DNA from: Papilionanthe hookeriana x Papilionanthe teres
Lineage: Eukaryota; Streptophyta; Magnoliopsida; Asparagales; Orchidaceae
Direction: 5' to 3'
Length of the DNA stretch: 64,000 nt
Assembly (NCBI GenBank): GCA_022702705.1
Contig: CM040429.1
Location: forward strand, 7,263,419 to 7,327,418
Part shown: in pieces, positions 60,101-64,000 of the stretch
How positions within the stretch are numbered: the first letter of the stretch is position 1
Layout of the letters: every line of letters starts with the position of its first letter
The notes under the pieces: model-generated
What the model saw: only the letters and a program-made list of their open reading frames with translations
The model's database searches: none
Told to the model about the DNA's origin: nothing
Made by a program: the position numbers and the translations under genes

Positions 60101-60885
60101 AAAAAAGTTATATGACTATAGAAGCCCAGTTCATGAATAAAGATAGATTTTTTACTAAATGTATTAATTTCTTCGTAGTTTAATCTTTTTGTTGTGAGAA
60201 AGAAACAATAAATTTAAAATTGGCCCATTTACTTACATACCACACAATTCCTATGTATTTACATATTCATCACCTAAATTTTGGTTGACATTTATAACAC
60301 TCGAATCTTTATATCAACATGGAAAATAATTAAAAATAAAAGTAAAAATTTAAGTTTAGGTGTTAGATATGTAAACACATAGGAATTGTATGGTGGTATG
60401 TAAATCTTCCTTCAAAATTATGTAAACAAAGAAAATAATTAAAATTTCTGGCATACATCAGCATCTTAGAAATTTGATAATACTAATGAAATATAGCAAA
60501 AACTAATAATAATACTAGAGTGCTATCACAAACTCTAATAACAATACAAAAAGTTCAATAAATGCATGCGTGAGATGGTTGTCTTTGTTTAAAACATATG
60601 ACAACATTTAAAAAACTTAAAACAATTGACCTTTTTTATCATAACACGAAACAACAGAAAGATTTACACAAATTTCTAGCATAAAGAACTGCAATATTGA
60701 ATCCAAATCAATAATTAGATAAATTCAGAAGTGCAAGTCCATGTTGTTTATCTGTAAAATTCTCACATAAACTTTGTTTTGTAAAAAATGCAGGGAAAAC
60801 TGGCCTTATACTATGGGCTGTGACACTACTTGGATTGCTTGGAGGGGGAGCTCTTTTGGTTTACAACACCAGTGCTCTGGCTTAG
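54168..60885 (+). CDS. psbR: Photosystem II 10 kDa polypeptide, chloroplast (PsbR), 5 exons, 141 aa
   Basis: Exons are 54168-54333, 55155-55213, 55310-55365, 55487-55539 and 60794-60885. Junctions are GT-AG, phases agree, and the total is 426 nt with TAG at 60883. PsbR is a nuclear-encoded thylakoid protein on the lumen side of photosystem II that helps hold the oxygen-evolving PsbP/PsbQ proteins. Residues 1 to about 42 are a Ser/Ala-rich transit peptide. The conserved core follows: KIKTDTPYG, NGVDASGRK, GKGVYQFVDKYGANVDGY, WSPSGDVYVGG. A membrane span lies at about 116-135, and the end is NTSALA. Length is normal for the family. Family members I recall end ALAQ; here TAG follows ALA. Intron 4 is 5.25 kb because of a copia insertion, and the coding exons are undamaged. 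A light-type promoter lies upstream. Confidence 0.96.
54402..54817. mobile_element. MITE M1 copy split by a SINE (psbR intron 1)
   Basis: The left arm GGGGTATTTACATACATGAC runs to 54449. After the SINE the right arm resumes and ends with a TTATATGTAAATATGTAAGA-type stretch and ATGTACATGTCTT. Confidence 0.65.
54450..54673 (+). mobile_element. tRNA-derived SINE (psbR intron 1)
   Basis: A tRNA-like head has an A box around 54465-54478 (GATCAGTTGGTAGAGC) and a textbook B box GGTTCGAATCC at 54517-54527, about 40 bp apart. A tRNA-unrelated body follows, with a short T-rich 3' end (CTTTTTTTAAG) typical of many plant SINEs. Flanks TATACATCT (54441-54449) and TATATATCT (54674-54682) agree at eight of nine bases. 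It would be transcribed by RNA polymerase III from the internal boxes and moved by LINE machinery. There is no acceptor stem, so it is not a tRNA gene. Confidence 0.8.
54918..55127. mobile_element. MITE M1 copy (psbR intron 1)
   Basis: Left arm shortened (ATTACATATTTAACATCTAG). Right arm GGATATGTAAATACATAAGA. It ends 27 bp before the exon 2 acceptor. Confidence 0.7.
55258..55280. repeat. (AT)n microsatellite in psbR intron 2
   Basis: About eleven AT units in a 96-bp intron. Confidence 0.9.
55581..55736 (+). repeat. 5' LTR of the copia element
   Basis: TGTTGAGATT at the start, ATTTCTTCA at the end, directly followed by the primer site. Confidence 0.92.
55737..55749 (+). promoter_or_regulatory. 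Primer binding site of the copia element (tRNA-Met)
   Basis: TGGTATCAGAGCC directly after the LTR. Confidence 0.9.
55750..60010 (+). pseudogene. Copia gag-pol polyprotein, many stops and shifts
   Basis: A zinc knuckle opens CYNCREVG near 56432, with its His/Cys half in another frame. The protease motif MVDSDASRHMTG lies near 56803-56838; the usual SGAS is here SDAS, a change of the residue next to the catalytic Asp. Integrase pieces follow at about 57390-57620 (TFVDCFSRVTWLY, LRFDNGTEYTNKTF). Reverse transcriptase covers 58500-59110 (FRCKWIFTVKQNPKGKVERY; the catalytic YVDDMIIIS near 59068 keeps both Asp). RNase H covers 59560-59904 (DADYASCANDKRS, SWKSKKQ, LWCDNKSAINIANNP). The region at 55900-56110 has short repeated Gly/Ser/Leu-type words. 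No product can be made. Confidence 0.85.
60026..60175 (+). repeat. 3' LTR of the copia element
   Basis: Aligns to the 5' LTR with scattered substitutions and indels. The last base pair has become CG instead of CA. The purine-rich TTGAGAGAG just before it is a weak polypurine tract. Confidence 0.9.
60222..60410. mobile_element. MITE M1 copy (psbR intron 4)
   Basis: Starts GGCCCATTTACTTACATACC and ends GGTATGTAAATCTTCC. Flanks TTTAAAATT and TTCAAAATT agree at eight of nine bases. Confidence 0.82.
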
Positions 60886-61756
60886 TGGATTTAATGAAAA
60901 GCCTTGTAATATAAGTTTCTCAGAATTTGCATGAAAAATCACTATGTTTGTTGCAATTATGTGAAATTTCCCTCTTCTGGGAGGATTGAATGCAATAGCT
61001 TATTAATCAATGCCTCAATTATTATAACTGTTTTAATCTTATAGATCATTCTGGCACTCCATTAGAACTGATTACAAAGTAGCATAACAAATTATGGCTA
61101 CATTCAAGAAGATAAAATTTCTATGATAAATACATAAATTTGTTTCATTTCCTTGCACAAACATAGTCTTTTCACTTTTTTTTATGAGTGGTTTAATGGA
61201 AGGATCTAAATAGTCATGTTTGGCTGGATATAGGGTTCAATTTATATTAAAAAAAAAGGAGATTATTGTCAAAAATTTTGCATCGTTTTTGTAATGAGCT
61301 TTGAGATTTTTGTTTGCTGTGCACAAGACTTCAAAATAGTATGCAATAGTGCAAAAGAGAAATCAACACCCAGCACCTACGGAAGGAAACTAAGTTTAGG
61401 AACGTAACTAAGTTTAGGAACGTAACTTCATGTCAATGCCAAAAAGTCATGAAATTGTTTTCTGCCTTGATCACAGTAGGTTAACATATGTAACAATGAA
61501 AAGATTTATACTTCAAAACAAACAACAAATAAACAATGGAGGTGATGTGATTATACTGTAATCGAAGTTCTAATGCTGCCTTGGTAAGACCTAATAAACT
61601 CTTAAACAGAATTAAGTTTCATATCGTGAAAGAGATCAAAAGTTCGGAACGGGTATGGAAGCTACATATTTAGTTAATCTTCGGATACCTCCTTGCAATT
61701 CCCTCTATTTGATTTTTTTGTTAAAGTTGCATATTATGTTTCTGTAAAATTTCAGT
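60886..61756. other. psbR 3' flank and spacer
   Basis: Holds the psbR 3' untranslated region, with a poly(A) site not pinned down. There is an exact 18-bp tandem duplication TAAGTTTAGGAACGTAAC at 61391-61426. No other gene or element was recognised. Confidence 0.5.
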
Positions 61757-61980
61757 GATAGCTACTACATACACAGCACTTGAAACTTTGCTACTTACAA
61801 AACTAGCATGCGGGTGATTTTTCCAATTACTAAACTTATGCAATTTATAAGTGCAAAGATCAAACAATTCAGAATCTGATAAAAATAAAAAATATGAATG
61901 AGTGAAAATTTAAAAAATGTATGAAAGAGGGTGCTAGATTTGTAAATAGCAATGTTTAAGAGTGCTATGTAAGTAATCTT
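61757..61980. mobile_element. MITE M2, second copy
   Basis: Left arm GATAGCTACTACATACACAG, then TTTGCTACTTACAAAACTAG. Right arm GCTAGATTTGTAAATAGCAA, then GAGTGCTATGTAAGTAATC. Related to the nested element at 38556-38771. Confidence 0.65.
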
Positions 61981-62395
61981 TTCATGAGTTTTTACCTTTT
62001 ATCTGATTTTGATGGGCTTTTTATCCTGCTTGCTGTTTGGGCTTGACGCGGGTGTTACCCCCGCGACCGGCAGAATAAGTGTTGTGCACCCATCTTGGAT
62101 GGATGTGCGAAGCAACGAACTGGGAAGCCGGTTCAATTTTTTGAGCCAGTTCAGCAAGCTAAAACCTCCAGGGCTGGCCGGCCTGTTTTGTACTTTCATT
62201 TTTTTCACCTTATTTAGTAGTAGTATTAGGTTTATTAGCTGGGGAATTATAAATGCATTTGCTTGTGAACTGAGGGGGACTTATTTTTGCTTGGTTTACA
62301 TTATTTGGAGACATTCTCTTTGTGTTCGCTGTTGAAGTGTGGTATCCTTAGATTTCTCTTAGGTGGTGCGCATGTAATCTGATAGGATCAAGGTG

Positions 62396-62621
62396 TGATG
62401 TCCCCTTGATTTGAAGGCTTCCTTTGTCATCGAACCCGCTGCTAGCTGCTGTTTACAGCAGAAAAAATTCAGTGTTCCACTGTCAGCTTGCTGTCCCACT
62501 GCCATTTAAGCCAGATTGCAGCCGACATCCCAACTCCCAATCCCGTTACCCATTATACAACTTCCCAAACCCTTTTACTTGCTTTTCCACACCTTATAAG
62601 AGCCACAGAACTGTGACATCA
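62396..62621 (+). repeat. 5' LTR of a + strand gypsy element, about 226 bp
   Basis: Starts TGATGTCCCC and ends TGTGACATCA, giving the inverted ends TGATGTC/GACATCA. A degenerate tRNA-Met primer site (CGTATCAGAGCC) follows at once. Sequence to the left (61985-62395) shows no clear feature. Confidence 0.6.
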
Positions 62622-62633
62622 CGTATCAGAGCC
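62622..62633 (+). promoter_or_regulatory. Primer binding site of the gypsy element (tRNA-Met, degenerate)
   Basis: CGTATCAGAGCC. The first two bases differ from TGGTATCAGAGCC. Confidence 0.55.
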
Positions 62634-64000
62634 AAACAAACTTTAAATTTTTAAGAATATCATTCTAACGGCTAAACCTAAAACTCACATAACCTAAGTC
62701 TTCAATAACTCAATACTCTAATCTTTACAACCATAATTCTTAGCCACAACTCTAAATATTCAAAATCAAACATTCTCACCTCCACCAAAAATTCGCTCTG
62801 CCATCTACTACCAAAATCCTAAGCCTCAAAATATTCAAAATCCAACATTTCTACTTCAACCAAAAATTCACTCTAACATCTACTACCAAAATCATAAGCC
62901 TCGACCAACTTTTAATCTACAACCCTAAACTTACCAAAATCTTGATTGGGAAAAAATGACATAATGCCACTTAGAAGAAACATGCAAAGAAGTGTCGAAG
63001 AGCTTACAATAGAAGATAGTAAAATTCTCCCAAAGCAACAACGAGTTGCCACCTTTGAGAGGAGATAATCCGTTTAGGTCAGCAACAACCACAACAATGA
63101 CTCACCAATTTGAGAGGAGTAAGTGAATCCCCTCCATCAAGAAGTTTCGAGTTCCGAAGAGACAATGCCGTGTTGATTTGGCATTAAATATAAGAGAAGC
63201 TAGAATCTTGAGGTAAAGGTGGACTTCTGAATTTTGACGGACACTTGGATCCATATGAATTTATGGAATGGCTCTATACAGTGGAACAACTTTTTTAGCA
63301 TCAAAATGGTCACCGGGACAAGAGAGTTAATTTGATAGCCAATAAGCTTACGAAGAACACTTCCTTTTGGCGGAAGAACTTGAAGCACCTTCGAGATTGA
63401 GAAAGGAAGAGTAAGATTATCACATGATCTAAAACTAAAATGAAGATGCAGTGTAAATATCTTCTCATGTATTACCAATAGGATATGTTCATAAAACTCC
63501 ATAAAACATGTGACATAGAAATTCTTCCGTGGTGGAGTACACAGCTAAATTTGATCTACTCATGCTGAAATGTGCATTAGTGGAATCAAAGGAGTGCACA
63601 ATGACGAGATATTTTGGAGGGCCGAAACCATCTACTAGTAGTGTGGTGCAGTTGTATTCATATTAGTCACTACTTGATATGCATTACTCTAGCTTTGATG
63701 TCATAGAAACAACGTTACTAAGCAACTATCATATCTTGCAAGCAAAGTTCTACCTCTGGATCAGCCAACAATAGTACAACCGTTTGAGCACCCAAGCTGA
63801 CCCACCTAAGAAAAAACCAGTTCATAGTGGGGAAAAGGTGATCTCAAATACTCCCAAATCTGTCCCAACTAATAAGTGTTTCAAGTGCCGCGATTTTGGA
63901 CACATAACATCCGATAGCCAAAACACGAGGGTAACCTCTTTCACCAAGCAGAGAGCAATTGAAGAAATGGAGGGTGCCACATGAGAGTGAGGATATCAGA
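62634..64000 (+). pseudogene. Gypsy gag, broken, runs off the window
   Basis: No long frame until about 63220. The capsid core then reads LDPYEFMEWLYTVEQLF, a stop, and HQN, with a frame change and a NKL-x-KNTSFWRKNLKHL segment. The last frame (63784-63984) has a zinc knuckle CFKCRDFGHITSDS in which the final Cys is Ser, followed by TSFTKQRAIEEM, similar to the - strand remnants at 37.1 and 51.0 kb. Pol, if present, lies beyond the window. Confidence 0.7.

Larger units (their letters stand above)
55581..60175 (+). mobile_element. Complete Ty1/copia retrotransposon in psbR intron 4, coding-dead
   Basis: LTRs at 55581-55736 (156 bp) and 60026-60175 (150 bp), both starting TGTTGAGATTTGTATCTTAT. 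TAGTT flanks both ends (55576-55580 and 60176-60180). The primer site is 55737-55749. The order zinc knuckle, protease, integrase, reverse transcriptase, RNase H is that of copia. The short LTRs resemble the Ale/Retrofit group (inference). The LTRs differ at many sites, so the insertion is old. It lies in the same direction as psbR. Confidence 0.93.

Overview
This is nuclear DNA from a flowering plant, probably a eudicot with a repeat-rich genome. The evidence is two spliced plant genes with GT-AG introns: a chloroplast photosystem II psbR gene and a plant-type RING-CH membrane E3 ligase. Ty3/gypsy, Ty1/copia, LINE, SINE, hAT and MITE sequence surrounds both. There is no sign of prokaryotic organisation, and I cannot name the species.

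Layout. (1) 1-16.4 kb is a giant Ty3/gypsy element of the Tat/Ogre type on the + strand (element A). It has an LTR cut by the window start, a tRNA-Arg-type primer site, a badly frameshifted gag-pol with two RNase H-like regions, and an 84-bp tandem array behind pol. (2) 16.4-27.05 kb is a nest. A 3.2-kb LTR on the - strand (B) has been split by a 7,414-bp solo LTR (C) of element A's family. C lies in the opposite orientation and has a perfect CATGG target duplication. (3) 27-31 kb holds LTR pieces of another gypsy family, a ruined gag-like reading frame and MITEs. (4) 31.3-41.45 kb is an apparently intact eight-exon gene for a 515-aa RING-CH (MARCH-like) ubiquitin ligase with four predicted membrane spans. 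Its introns hold MITEs, an hAT element with an 8-bp duplication and a - strand gypsy remnant. (5) 41.5-53.9 kb has no host gene that I can support. It holds LTR remnants (gypsy, Athila-like), a LINE fragment, a second hAT element, MITEs and long AT arrays. (6) 54.17-60.89 kb is psbR in five exons, apparently intact (141 aa). A MITE carrying a tRNA-derived SINE sits in intron 1, and a complete but dead copia element with a TAGTT duplication sits in intron 4. (7) 61-64 kb holds a MITE and the start of a + strand gypsy element that runs off the window.

The two host genes are unrelated in function: one is a photosystem II oxygen-evolving-side subunit, the other a membrane ubiquitin ligase. I found no operon-like or multi-gene system. 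The most notable signals are the nested, opposed giant LTRs, two perfect hairpins conserved in the promoter-proximal LTR, and a palindromic MITE family present about fifteen times, mostly in or beside introns.
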